Shown here piece by piece: positions 8,606 through 17,253 of a stretch of DNA of 64,000 nucleotides. Both the position numbers and the translations under genes were made by a program. Within the stretch, counting starts at the first letter, position 1. Every line of letters begins with the position of its first letter. The DNA comes from Plantactinospora sp. KBS50. GTDB taxonomy: Bacteria; Actinomycetota; Actinomycetes; Mycobacteriales; Micromonosporaceae. The stretch spans positions 4,530,001-4,594,000 of the forward strand of contig NZ_CP022961.1 in assembly GCF_002285795.1 (NCBI RefSeq). The letters are read 5' to 3'. The notes beneath the pieces are model-generated. The model was not told the DNA's origin. It searched no databases and saw only the letters and a program-made list of their open reading frames with translations.

Positions 8606-10375
8606 GTGCCCGACAGCCTGCCCGACACCGGTCCCGGGGAGTCGGCCGTCGCCCCGGCCGCGTTGCTGCTCCGGGTGGCGTTCGGGGTGCTCGGCCTGGT
8701 CTCCCTGATCGCCGGCTACCTCGGGTTGGCGCGCTACCTGCACGGCCATCCGGAGATGAGCAGCGCACCGCTCGACATCCTCTACTACGACCTGCAACTG
8801 TTCGTGCTGGGATCACCGCCGCTCGACGACGGCGGGCCGTTCAACCCGGCCCTGGACCTGGCCCGCTTCGCCGCGCCGGCGGTCACCGCGTACGCGCTGG
8901 CCGAGGCCGCGCGGGCGCTGTTCGCCACCGAGCTGCGCCGCTGGCGGACCCGGCGGCTGCGCGGCCATGTGATCGTCTGCGGCGACGGCATGCTGTCCGG
9001 GACGCTGGTGCGCCGGCTGCGCGCCGACGGCGAGCGGGTGGTGCTGATCCCGTCCGAGGCGGTCGCCGTCGAACCGCCGACCGGGCCGGGCACCGTGAGC
9101 AGCTCGCCGGACACCCGGGTGTCGGGGGCCGCGCGGGACCCGGACGCGCTGCGGGCCGCCGGCATCGCCCGCGCCCGCGTCCTCTACGCCTGCACCACCG
9201 ACAGCGCCACCAACACGGCCATCGCGCTGGCCGCCGCCCGCGCCGTCCGGCAGACCCCGCTGGCGGTGTACGCGCACGTCGACGACCCGGAGTTCGGGCT
9301 GGCCCTGCAGGCCCGGGTGCTGGGCACGGTGGGATCGGGCGGCATCCAGCTCACCTTCTTCAACGTGGACGATCTCGCCGCCCGCCGGCTGCTGGCCGAG
9401 CAGCCGCCGGTGCCGGTGCCGGGCGGGCCGCCGCGGATCGTGCTGATCGGCGCGTCCAACTTCGGCCAGGCCGTCCTGGTGGAACTGGCCCGCCGGTGGC
9501 GCCGCAGCGGCCTGCGGGACGAGGCGCCGATCCGGCTGGCCCTGGTGGACGAGCGGGCCACCGCGGTCGCCGCCGACCTGGCCTACCGCTACCCGTTCCT
9601 CGCGGTCTCCTGCCGGATCACCCCGGTCGACGGCGGGCTGCCCGAACTGCTCGGCCACGGATCGTTTCCGCTGCCGCCGGACCGGGTGTACATCTGCCGC
9701 GACGACGACGAGTGGGCGCTCAAGACGGCGCTGCTCACCGAGCAGCTCTGGCATCCCGGTCCGGGGTCGATCGTGGTCCGCCTGGAACGGCTGGCCAGCC
9801 TGCGGGAGGTCTTCGACACCGAGCCGGACTACCTGCTCGGCGGCGCCGCCGGCGCGGTCCGCCCGTACGGCGTGGTGCAGGCCGCCTGCGATCCGCGGTT
9901 GATCGGCGAGGGCCTGGTGGAGCGGCTCGGCCGGGCGATCCACCAGGCGTACGTGCTGGACCGCCGGCGCCAGGGCGACACCCCGGCCACCAACCCGGCG
10001 CTGCGGGCCTGGGAGGAACTGCCGGCGCCGACCCGGGAGGCCAACCGGGAGCAGGCCCGGGACATCGCCCGCAAGCTGGCCCGGGTGGGCTGCGCCCTCT
10101 ATCCCCGGGTCGGCCCGAGCCAGGAGTACGTGCTCGCCGAATCCGAGGTGGAGCTGCTGGCCCAGTTGGAACACCAGCGCTGGTCGGCCGTGCGCCGCAG
10201 CGCCGGCTGGCGGTACGCCGAGCGGCGCGACGACGAGCGGCGGCTGCACCCGGCGCTGACCGACTGGGGACGGCTGCCCGACGACATGCGCGAGCGGAAC
10301 TACAGCGGGATTCGTGAGCTACCTGAGATCCTGGCCGACGCGGGATTCCGGATCGTCCGGGTGCGGGCGACCTGA
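8606..10375 (+). CDS. Membrane protein with two TrkA-N-like domains and a C-terminal RyR domain
   Basis: A 589-residue protein. Two membrane helices (about 18-44 and 84-107) are followed by a Rossmann TrkA-N-like domain from about 120 (HVIVCGDGMLSGTLVRRL) and a second from about 275 (RIVLIGASNFGQAVLVEL). The C-terminus (about 510-588) is a clear RyR domain: LEHQRW, GWRYAERRDDERRLHP, and a final RERNYSGIRELPEILADAGF. RyR and TrkA-N domains bind nucleotides or dinucleotides, so a ligand-gated membrane sensor or channel-like role is inferred. The GTG at 8606 is favoured by AGGTG six bases upstream. Other in-frame GTGs lie at 8573 and 8597. It is transcribed divergently from the glnX-pknG operon, 16 bp before a SLOG-like gene. 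Confidence 0.85.
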   Translation: MPDSLPDTGPGESAVAPAALLLRVAFGVLGLVSLIAGYLGLARYLHGHPEMSSAPLDILYYDLQLFVLGSPPLDDGGPFNPALDLARFAAPAVTAYALAEAARALFATELRRWRTRRLRGHVIVCGDGMLSGTLVRRLRADGERVVLIPSEAVAVEPPTGPGTVSSSPDTRVSGAARDPDALRAAGIARARVLYACTTDSATNTAIALAAARAVRQTPLAVYAHVDDPEFGLALQARVLGTVGSGGIQLTFFNVDDLAARRLLAEQPPVPVPGGPPRIVLIGASNFGQAVLVELARRWRRSGLRDEAPIRLALVDERATAVAADLAYRYPFLAVSCRITPVDGGLPELLGHGSFPLPPDRVYICRDDDEWALKTALLTEQLWHPGPGSIVVRLERLASLREVFDTEPDYLLGGAAGAVRPYGVVQAACDPRLIGEGLVERLGRAIHQAYVLDRRRQGDTPATNPALRAWEELPAPTREANREQARDIARKLARVGCALYPRVGPSQEYVLAESEVELLAQLEHQRWSAVRRSAGWRYAERRDDERRLHPALTDWGRLPDDMRERNYSGIRELPEILADAGFRIVRVRAT

Positions 10376-10391
10376 CCAGGAACGGAGACAC

Positions 10392-10874
10392 ATGCCGCGG
10401 ATCGGCATCACCGGGCACGTACGGCTCGCCAACGGAACGGCCGAGCTGGTGTACGAATGCCTCGCCGCGCACCTCGCGTCGTACGCCGGTGGCGAGTTGC
10501 ACGGCGTGACCTGCCTGGCCGACGGCGCCGACCAGTTGTTCGCCCGGGCGGTGCTGGCGCACGGCGGGGACTACGAGGCGATCATCCCGGCGCTGGACTA
10601 CCGGACCGCGGCCGTGGCACCGGAGAACCGGACCGGCTACGACGAGCTGCTCGACCGCGCCCGGTCGGTCTCGTACCTGGCGTACCCGCACTCCGGCCGG
10701 CCCGCGTACCTGGCCGCCAGCGAGGAGCTGCTGCGCCGCTCGGAGCGGCTGGTGGCGGTCTGGGACGGCGAGCGCTCGGGCGACCCCGGCGGGACGGCCC
10801 ACCTGGTCCGGCTGGCCCGCGACCGCGGCCTGCCGGTCACCGTGCTCTGGCCGGCGGGCGCCCGGCGCAGCTGA
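10392..10874 (+). CDS. SLOG-superfamily-like nucleotide-binding protein
   Basis: A 160-residue single-domain Rossmannoid protein. It opens with IGITGHVRL, followed by CLADGADQLFARAVLAHGG, a conserved region near IIPALDYR, and a C-terminal LVAVWDGERSGDPGGTAHLV. These match the glycine-rich and GGTA elements of the SLOG (SMF/DprA-LOG) superfamily, proposed to bind or process nucleotide-derived ligands in signalling and conflict systems. The ATG at 10392 has a GGAGA ribosome site upstream. It is 16 bp behind the RyR-domain gene and surely co-transcribed, so the SLOG protein may make or sense the ligand read by RyR. That is inference. A convergent gene ends 14 bp downstream. Confidence 0.78.
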   Translation: MPRIGITGHVRLANGTAELVYECLAAHLASYAGGELHGVTCLADGADQLFARAVLAHGGDYEAIIPALDYRTAAVAPENRTGYDELLDRARSVSYLAYPHSGRPAYLAASEELLRRSERLVAVWDGERSGDPGGTAHLVRLARDRGLPVTVLWPAGARRS

Positions 10875-10888
10875 CCCGCGGCGCCGGC

Positions 10889-13800
10889 TCAGCCCTTCTG
10901 GACAAAGACCGCGACGCTGCGCGGCGGCACCGTGAAGGTGCCGCTGCCGGCGTCGAACGAGGCGGTACGCAGCACCGGGTCGGCCGCGTTGCGCTGCACC
11001 GGGTGCAGGCTCACGTCCGCCCCGCGAAGCTGCGGCAGCGCCGGCCGCGCGGTGTCCGGGGTGGCGTTGAAGACCACGGTCAGCGACGACCACCGGTTGT
11101 CCAGACCCCGCCCGTCCAGCCGCATGGTCAGCACGCCCGGCGTCTCGCCCGCGCCGGAGAGCGGGAAGGACACCCGCCGCTGCACCTGCGCGGCGCTGGC
11201 CAGCCCGAACACCGGCGACGAGCGGCGGATCCGGAGCAGTTCGGCGTAGCCGGCGTCGGCCCGGTCGATCGCCGCGCAGTCCGGCACCAGCTTCGGGTCG
11301 GCCAGCAGCGGCCGGGCGTACGGCCACTTGTCCTGGTTGTCCGCCGCCGGTGGCAGCCCCGCGCCGAACCCGTTGCCCGCCGCACAGTCCCAGCGGATCT
11401 GGTTGAACCAGTCGCCCGAGTTGTACGAGTTGCGGTCCAGCGACTTGGAGCGCAACCGCTCGGAACCGGCCGCCACGAACCCGGTGCCCTGGCCGAGCGC
11501 GGTGGTGGCCAGCGCGAGCACCTGCATCCGGGACCGGTCCGCCGCGCCGGTGCCGGCCGGCAGCTTGTACGCCAGCGCGTCGTACAGGATCTCGTTGTCG
11601 TGCGCGTCCACGTAGGTGACCGCCTCGCCGGGCTCCGCGGTGTAGCCGGCCGGCGAGCCGTTGTAGTCGACCTGCGCGCCGGTGACCGAGGCGCCGGCGG
11701 AGTCGGTGAACCGGTACCCGGCCAGGTTGCCGGCCAGGCCCACCTTGATCAGGTCCTGGTAGTGCAGCAGCCGGGCCCGTTGTTCGTCGGCGCTGCCGTT
11801 GACCGGGTCGCCGTTGGGGTCGGTGTACAGCCCCGAGGCGAAACCCTGGATCCGCGGGTCCCCGTCGAACGGCCCGCCGCCGCGCACCGCGTCCCGCAGC
11901 CGGTCGTTGAAGGTGCCGATGCCGGTGCCGGCCATGTTGGCCTGGGTGGCCTGGACGAACCGCGCGTCGCCGGCCACCTCGCCGAAGTTCCAGCCCTCGC
12001 CGTAGAGCAGGATCGAGCGGCCGTCCACGCCGTCGCGGGCCGTGGTCAGCCGGTCCAGCGCGGCCCGCACGGCCAGGATGTTGGCCTTCGGGTGGTGGCC
12101 CATCAGGTCGAACCGGAAGCCGTCCACCTTGTACGCCCGCGCCCAGGTGACGATCGAGTCCACCACCAGCTTGCCCATCATGGCGTGCTCGGGGGCGGTG
12201 TTGGCGCAGCAGGTGGAGTCGGCCACCGTGCCGTCCTCCAGCAGCCGGTGGTAGTAGCCGGGCACGATCTGGTCGAGCACCGACTTCGGGTCGGTGCCGG
12301 AGGCGGCGGTGTGGTTGTAGACCACGTCCAGCACCACCCGCAGCCCGGCGCCGTTGACCCCGGCGACCATCTGCCGGAACTCCCGGGTCCTCGCCGCGCC
12401 GTCCGGGTCGAGGGCGTACCCGCCCTCCGGCACCGTGTAGTGCAGCGGGTCGTACCCCCAGTTGTAGCCGTCGGTGTCGGCGACCGCCGCCACGCACTCC
12501 TGCTGCCGGTCGGAGTCCGGCGGCAGCGCGGCCAGGTCGCAGTCCGGCTGTCGCTGGTCGGCCCGCCGTTCCGGGATGGTGGCGAAGTCGAACGCGGGCA
12601 GCAGGTGCAGGTGGGTGACGCCGGCGTCGCCGAGCGCCGCGAGGTGCCGCATTCCGGTGCTGGCCGGGTCGGTGAAGGCCAGGAACGTGCCGCGCCGCGG
12701 CGCCGGCACGCTCGGGTCGGCGATCGAGAAGTCCCGCACCGACAGCTCCTGGATCTGCGCCCTGGTCGCCGGCACCGCGGCCGGCTTGCGCAGCGTCGCC
12801 CAGCCGGCGGGGGCCAGCTTCGGGTCGGCCAGGTCGACGATCTGGCTGTGCGTGGAGTCGGCCGCCAGCGCCACCGAGTACGGGTCGGTGACCGAGGCCG
12901 TCACCATCTGCCCGGTGGCCGGCTGCCAGGCCCGCACCTGGTACCGGTAGTAGCGGCCCAGCCAGCTCCGTCCGCCGCGCACGGACCAGACGCCGGTACG
13001 GTCGTCCCGGCGCATCGCGACGGTGCTGGGTGTGCCGGTCGGGTCGTCGAAGAGTTGCAGCGCCACCGAGCGGGCGGTGGGCGCCCAGACCGACAGCGTG
13101 GGCCGGCCGCCGTCGACGCGTACCCCGAGGGTGGCGTCGGTGGCCGCGCGGTAGACGTCGTCGAGCGCGCCGGGGATCTGCACCCCGGTCGCCGAGATCA
13201 GGTTGCCGGCGTCGTCGCTCTCGGTCACCACGACCTGCCCGCGCAGCAGCTCCGGCACCCGACCCAGGTCGCGGTGGTCCAGCTCGAAGGCGGCGTACTG
13301 CCACAGGTGCGGGAAAGCGGCCCGCTGCGCCTCGGTGAGCCCGTTGCGCCGGGCGTGCAACGGCACCCGGGTGTACGTCCCGGACAGCTTGCCGTCGACG
13401 ATGTCCAGCCCACCTTCCGGGGCGGAGATCAGGTCGTACCGGCGCCCGTCGGTCGGCCCGGCCTGCCAGGCCACGGTCCGGGCGTCGATCCACTGCGCCC
13501 GCTGGTGGGTGAGGTCGAGGTCGTGGCCGACGCTGGCGGTCACCGGGAGCAACCGCCCCGGCGTGCCGGCCAGCAGCCACGCCTCGCGGCCGGCGGTGGC
13601 GAAGTCGAGACGCTGGTCATCCGGCAGGTCCTTGGTGTCGCCGTGGTGGATGATGTAGCTCAGGCCGGTGGCGCCGTCGGCCAGCGGCACCCGCCAGTAC
13701 GCACCGTAGGCGTCGGTCCCGGTCGGCGGCAGCGGGTTGGCCCAGTCCGTCGGGTCGGCCGCGCCGTCCCAGACGTGCAGCCCCCACCCGGTCTGGTCGC

Positions 13801-16387
13801 CGTCGGCGCGCCGGTAGTGCAGCACGGCGGTGCCCTCCTCGACCGGCGGATCCGGTTCGCCGGTGGCCGCCTGGCGGCTGGGATAGATCGTCGGGTCGCC
13901 CTGCTTGAGCCAGATCTCCCCGGTCGCGGTGACGTCGATGGCGCGGTCCGCCTCGACGTCCTTGGTCCCGTTGCGGTCCACCACCAGGAAGCCGACCTCC
14001 CGGGCGCCCGGCTTGAGCTTCACCCAGGCGAACCGGCCGTAGGAGTCCTCGCCGGCGAACGGCTGCCCGTTCGGCCAGTCGGTCTGGTAGGCCGGGTCGA
14101 TGTCGCCCCAGGCGTACAGACCCCAGTCGGCGTAGTCGCCGCCCGGCCGCTGGTAGTGCACGACGGCCCAGTCCCGGGAGGCGGCCTCCGGCGGGGTGCC
14201 GACCCGGGCGGTGCTGCGCGCCGTGGCGGTCCGGCCCCGGCCGTCCCGCGCCACCGCCAGGTATTCGACCCTCGCGCCGGCCGGCAGACCGGTCAGGTCG
14301 TGATAGACCCGGTACGGCGCCCGGTCGGCCTGGCCGAGCAGCGTCCATGCCCCGCCGCCGACCCGGGCCGCCACCGTGACGGTGGCCAGCGGGTCGCCGG
14401 TGACCTGCGCCAGCACCTCGGCCCGGGCCGCCACGGTGCCGCCGGGGGCGGGTTCGGTGATCCGCACCGCGGGCGCGGCGCCGGGCACCGGCACCGGGCT
14501 GCCGGCCCGGTACACCACGGCCGACATCGGCGGTACGCGCAGCGCCAGCCGGCCGTCCGCGCCGGCGCCGACCGATCCGGTGGCGCCGTAGATGCCCCGG
14601 AAGGTGGACCCGGCCGACCAGGTGTCCACCGTGACGTCCCGGGCGGTGGCCGCGTTGTTGACCGCGACCAGGTACTCGACGCGCTGCGTGGGGTCGACCC
14701 GGCTGACCGCGAACACCCCCGGCCCGTCGGCGGCGTACCGGGTGACCTGGACCCCGTCCCGCAGGCCCGGGTTGGCGGCGCGCAGCGCGCCGAGTTCGGC
14801 GACGGTGCGGTAGAGCGGGTGCGTCGGGTCGAACTGGTCGACCGCGTGGGTGCGGTCGGTGCCGATCAGGTCGTCGTCCAGGTAGTCGGGCACCCGCGAG
14901 GCGAACATGTCCTGCCGGGCGTCCTTGTCGCCGCCGGGACCGGTGAAGCCCTGCTCGTCGCCGGAGTAGACCACCGGCTGGCCGCGGGTGAGGAACATCA
15001 GCTGGTGGGCGAGCTGGTCGCGGCGCAGTTCGGCGGCCGGGTCGGACTCGTTCGCGGCGATGAACGAGCCGATCCGGCCCATGTCGTGATTGCCGAGGAA
15101 GGTGGGCAGCCGGTTCGCGTCGGTGTCCCGGGCCGTGTAGAGGTCGTCGTGGGCGTACACGTCGGCCAGCGCCTGCGCCGAGCCGCCGGCCGTGGTGTAG
15201 TCCCGGGCCGCCTCCTGGAACGAGAAGTCCAGGGTGGCCGGCAGTCCGCCGCGCCGCACGTACGTCGACTCGATCTCCTCATCGGCGCTGTACACCTCGC
15301 CGAACATGGAGAAGTCGGGCTTGCCGGCGCGCTGCGCGGCCCGCTCGATGCCCTGGCTGAACTGGGGCCAGAAGTCCAGGTTGGTGTGTTTGACGGTGTC
15401 GAGGCGGTACCCGTCGATTCCGGTCGAGGCGATCCAGTCGCCGTAGATCCTGGTCATTCCGCGCACCACCTCGGGCCGCTCGGTCCACAGGTCGTCGAGG
15501 CCGAAGAAGTCGCCGTACTCGCTGTTCTCCCCGCTGAAGGTCGAGTCACCGCGGTTGTGGTACATGGTCGGGTCGTTCAGCCAGCCGGGCACCTTCACCC
15601 GGCTGTCGGCCCCGCTGGCGAACGTCGGCCGGTGCGGGAACGAGTCGAGGTTCACCGCCGGGAACGCCCGGCTGCCGTCGGCGTAGTTGCGGTCCTCGAA
15701 CGGCCGGCCCTGCGCGTCCCGGTACGGCGCGGTCGCCTTGTCCACGTAGGAGTAGTCCTCGTCGGCGTACCGGATCACGTCGGCGGTGTGGTTCACGATC
15801 ACGTCGAGGTAGATCCTGATGTTGCGCCGGTGGGCCAGTTGGACCAGCCGCTTGAGGTCGGCGGTGCTGCCGAAGTGCGGGTCGACCTGGGTGAAGTCGG
15901 TGATCCAGTAGCCGTGGTAGCCGGCCGAGATGTCGTCGCCGCTGCCCTGCACCGGGCGGTTCTTGAACACCGGCGCCAGCCAGATCGCGGTGGTGCCGAG
16001 GCCCTGGATGTAGTCCAGCCGGTCCATCACGCCCTTGAGGTCTCCGCCGTGGTAGAAGCCCTTGTCCGTCGGGTCGTACCCGGTACTGAGCCGGTCACCG
16101 GTCAGGCCGCCGCGGTCGTTGCCGGGGTCGCCGTTGGCGAACCGGTCCGGCAGGACGAAGTAGAACTGCTCGGCGTGGGTGTCGCGGTCGGCGGCCCGGG
16201 ACAGCGCGGCGGCCGACGGCTCCCGGGTCCACTGTGCCGCGCCGGTGGGCGAGGCCGGGGCGGTGTCGCCGGGTTGGCCGGCGCCGCGCGACTGCGCGGT
16301 GGCGGGCGCGGCCGGCGTGGCGGCCAGGGCCAACGTGAGCAGGACGGCGAACTGCCGTGTCGGACGCGATCGGGACGCAGGCTTCAT
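10889..16387 (-). CDS. Secreted bifunctional amylopullulanase (alpha-amylase plus pullulanase)
   Basis: A 1832-residue exported enzyme carrying two GH13 catalytic modules. A Sec signal peptide lies at residues 1-32. The N-terminal amylase-type module (about 70-560) shows DVIVNHTA, GIDGYRLDTVKH, FGEVY (E364) and FLGNHD. Ig-like and pullulanase-associated starch-binding modules fill the middle (the 'VVHYQRPGGDYADWGLYAW' and 'HYRRADGDQTGWGLHVWDG' repeats). The C-terminal pullulanase module has YNWGYDP, DVVYNHTA (about 1355), VDGFRFDLMGHHP (about 1425), LYGEGWNFGE (about 1462) and YVDAHDNE (about 1592), then a DUF3372-type beta domain. It would hydrolyse alpha-1,4 and alpha-1,6 bonds of starch or pullulan outside the cell. 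It is monocistronic, with a candidate sugar-repressor operator upstream. Confidence 0.95.
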   Translation of the reverse strand: MKPASRSRPTRQFAVLLTLALAATPAAPATAQSRGAGQPGDTAPASPTGAAQWTREPSAAALSRAADRDTHAEQFYFVLPDRFANGDPGNDRGGLTGDRLSTGYDPTDKGFYHGGDLKGVMDRLDYIQGLGTTAIWLAPVFKNRPVQGSGDDISAGYHGYWITDFTQVDPHFGSTADLKRLVQLAHRRNIRIYLDVIVNHTADVIRYADEDYSYVDKATAPYRDAQGRPFEDRNYADGSRAFPAVNLDSFPHRPTFASGADSRVKVPGWLNDPTMYHNRGDSTFSGENSEYGDFFGLDDLWTERPEVVRGMTRIYGDWIASTGIDGYRLDTVKHTNLDFWPQFSQGIERAAQRAGKPDFSMFGEVYSADEEIESTYVRRGGLPATLDFSFQEAARDYTTAGGSAQALADVYAHDDLYTARDTDANRLPTFLGNHDMGRIGSFIAANESDPAAELRRDQLAHQLMFLTRGQPVVYSGDEQGFTGPGGDKDARQDMFASRVPDYLDDDLIGTDRTHAVDQFDPTHPLYRTVAELGALRAANPGLRDGVQVTRYAADGPGVFAVSRVDPTQRVEYLVAVNNAATARDVTVDTWSAGSTFRGIYGATGSVGAGADGRLALRVPPMSAVVYRAGSPVPVPGAAPAVRITEPAPGGTVAARAEVLAQVTGDPLATVTVAARVGGGAWTLLGQADRAPYRVYHDLTGLPAGARVEYLAVARDGRGRTATARSTARVGTPPEAASRDWAVVHYQRPGGDYADWGLYAWGDIDPAYQTDWPNGQPFAGEDSYGRFAWVKLKPGAREVGFLVVDRNGTKDVEADRAIDVTATGEIWLKQGDPTIYPSRQAATGEPDPPVEEGTAVLHYRRADGDQTGWGLHVWDGAADPTDWANPLPPTGTDAYGAYWRVPLADGATGLSYIIHHGDTKDLPDDQRLDFATAGREAWLLAGTPGRLLPVTASVGHDLDLTHQRAQWIDARTVAWQAGPTDGRRYDLISAPEGGLDIVDGKLSGTYTRVPLHARRNGLTEAQRAAFPHLWQYAAFELDHRDLGRVPELLRGQVVVTESDDAGNLISATGVQIPGALDDVYRAATDATLGVRVDGGRPTLSVWAPTARSVALQLFDDPTGTPSTVAMRRDDRTGVWSVRGGRSWLGRYYRYQVRAWQPATGQMVTASVTDPYSVALAADSTHSQIVDLADPKLAPAGWATLRKPAAVPATRAQIQELSVRDFSIADPSVPAPRRGTFLAFTDPASTGMRHLAALGDAGVTHLHLLPAFDFATIPERRADQRQPDCDLAALPPDSDRQQECVAAVADTDGYNWGYDPLHYTVPEGGYALDPDGAARTREFRQMVAGVNGAGLRVVLDVVYNHTAASGTDPKSVLDQIVPGYYHRLLEDGTVADSTCCANTAPEHAMMGKLVVDSIVTWARAYKVDGFRFDLMGHHPKANILAVRAALDRLTTARDGVDGRSILLYGEGWNFGEVAGDARFVQATQANMAGTGIGTFNDRLRDAVRGGGPFDGDPRIQGFASGLYTDPNGDPVNGSADEQRARLLHYQDLIKVGLAGNLAGYRFTDSAGASVTGAQVDYNGSPAGYTAEPGEAVTYVDAHDNEILYDALAYKLPAGTGAADRSRMQVLALATTALGQGTGFVAAGSERLRSKSLDRNSYNSGDWFNQIRWDCAAGNGFGAGLPPAADNQDKWPYARPLLADPKLVPDCAAIDRADAGYAELLRIRRSSPVFGLASAAQVQRRVSFPLSGAGETPGVLTMRLDGRGLDNRWSSLTVVFNATPDTARPALPQLRGADVSLHPVQRNAADPVLRTASFDAGSGTFTVPPRSVAVFVQKG

Positions 16388-16433
16388 CGACGGCCTTCCT
16401 CTGGTCGCTGACTGGCCCGCACGCTAGCCCGAC

Positions 16434-16446
16434 CGGAAACGTTCCG
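16434..16446. promoter_or_regulatory. Candidate LacI-family operator upstream of the amylopullulanase
   Basis: The plus strand reads CGGAAACGTTCCG, five-base arms CGGAA/TTCCG around a CG-containing centre, 47 bp before the amylopullulanase ATG. Further upstream are CTTGCAAAC (near 16453) and the palindrome CTTGCGCAAG (near 16482), similar in style to the CTTGCA repeats known before actinomycete amylase genes controlled by MalR-type LacI regulators. Assignment is by pattern only. Confidence 0.4.
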
Positions 16447-16521
16447 CAATACCTTGCAAACACAGTCGTAACAACGACATCTCTTGCGCAAGGACGGGTC
16501 GCCGGGCCGCCGCGGCCCCGC

Positions 16522-17238
16522 TCAGTGGACGGTGCAGGAAGCGCCGTTGACCGAACACTCCGCCGGCCGGGCCGGGCCGTTCGAGTGGTGGAACTGCAAC
16601 TGGAGGCGCAGCGACGCCCGCGCGCCGAGCGGGATCGCGCCGGTGAAGACGTACCGGCCGCCGGACCGGCGCAGGGTGGGCTGCGGCACGCCGTCCACCC
16701 AGTAGGCCCGCAGCTCCCCCGCCCGGTCCGGGAAGCTCAGCGTCGCCGTCCACGGCTGCGCCGTACCGGACGGGTTGTCGACCGTCAGCTCGCCGGCCGA
16801 CAGGCCGGGCCAGCCCTCGCGTACCCGGTAGCTGCCGGCCAGCACCGAGGGCTGCGCGGTGGCCGGCGGGCTCGCGGTGCCTGCCCGCGGGCTGGCGGAC
16901 GGCGACGCCGGCCGCGGGGCGCGGGACGTGGCCGCCGGGGCCGCGCCGGTCCCTGCCCCGGTGGACGCCGGTGCGGCCGACCCGCCGGACCCGTCCGGGG
17001 ACGGCGGGTCGCCGTCGGCCCCGACCGCCGGGTCCTCCTCGGTGGCCAGCGGAGACATCGCCGACGGCAGCTCCGGACCGGCGGCGGGCCGGCCGGAACC
17101 GGTCCGGATCCCGGAGAACGCCGCGGCCGCGATCACGAACAGCACCATCATCACCGCGGCACCGACCACGATCACGATCCACGGGGCGTAGGCGAGCAGG
17201 CCCACCCTGCGTCCCTCGGTCTCGCCCGCGCCGGGCAT
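16522..17238 (-). CDS. Single-pass membrane protein with extracellular CBM2-like domain
   Basis: A 238-residue protein with a short cytosolic head, one membrane helix (about 15-40, WIVIVVGAAVMMVLFVIAAAA), a Pro/Ser/Thr/Ala-rich stalk (about 45-135) and a C-terminal beta domain. That domain has the CBM2-type pattern (GSYRVREGWPGLSAGELTVDN, then WTATLSFP) and a terminal Cys pair (ECSVNGASC). CBM2 domains bind cellulose or related glycans, and whether this one binds sugar is unknown. The ATG at 17238 is preferred over the GTG at 17250 because GGAGG sits five bases before it. It lies between the amylopullulanase and a threonine-aldolase-like gene, so a surface-polysaccharide role is possible but unproven. 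Confidence 0.75.
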   Translation of the reverse strand: MPGAGETEGRRVGLLAYAPWIVIVVGAAVMMVLFVIAAAAFSGIRTGSGRPAAGPELPSAMSPLATEEDPAVGADGDPPSPDGSGGSAAPASTGAGTGAAPAATSRAPRPASPSASPRAGTASPPATAQPSVLAGSYRVREGWPGLSAGELTVDNPSGTAQPWTATLSFPDRAGELRAYWVDGVPQPTLRRSGGRYVFTGAIPLGARASLRLQLQFHHSNGPARPAECSVNGASCTVH

Positions 17239-17253
17239 CGGCTCCTCCACTGG

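Noticed and set aside
10457-16411. Plus-strand open frame of almost 2000 codons opposite the amylopullulanase
   Set aside because: It lacks any motif and mirrors third-position GC of the real gene; the minus strand shows eight intact GH13 motifs.
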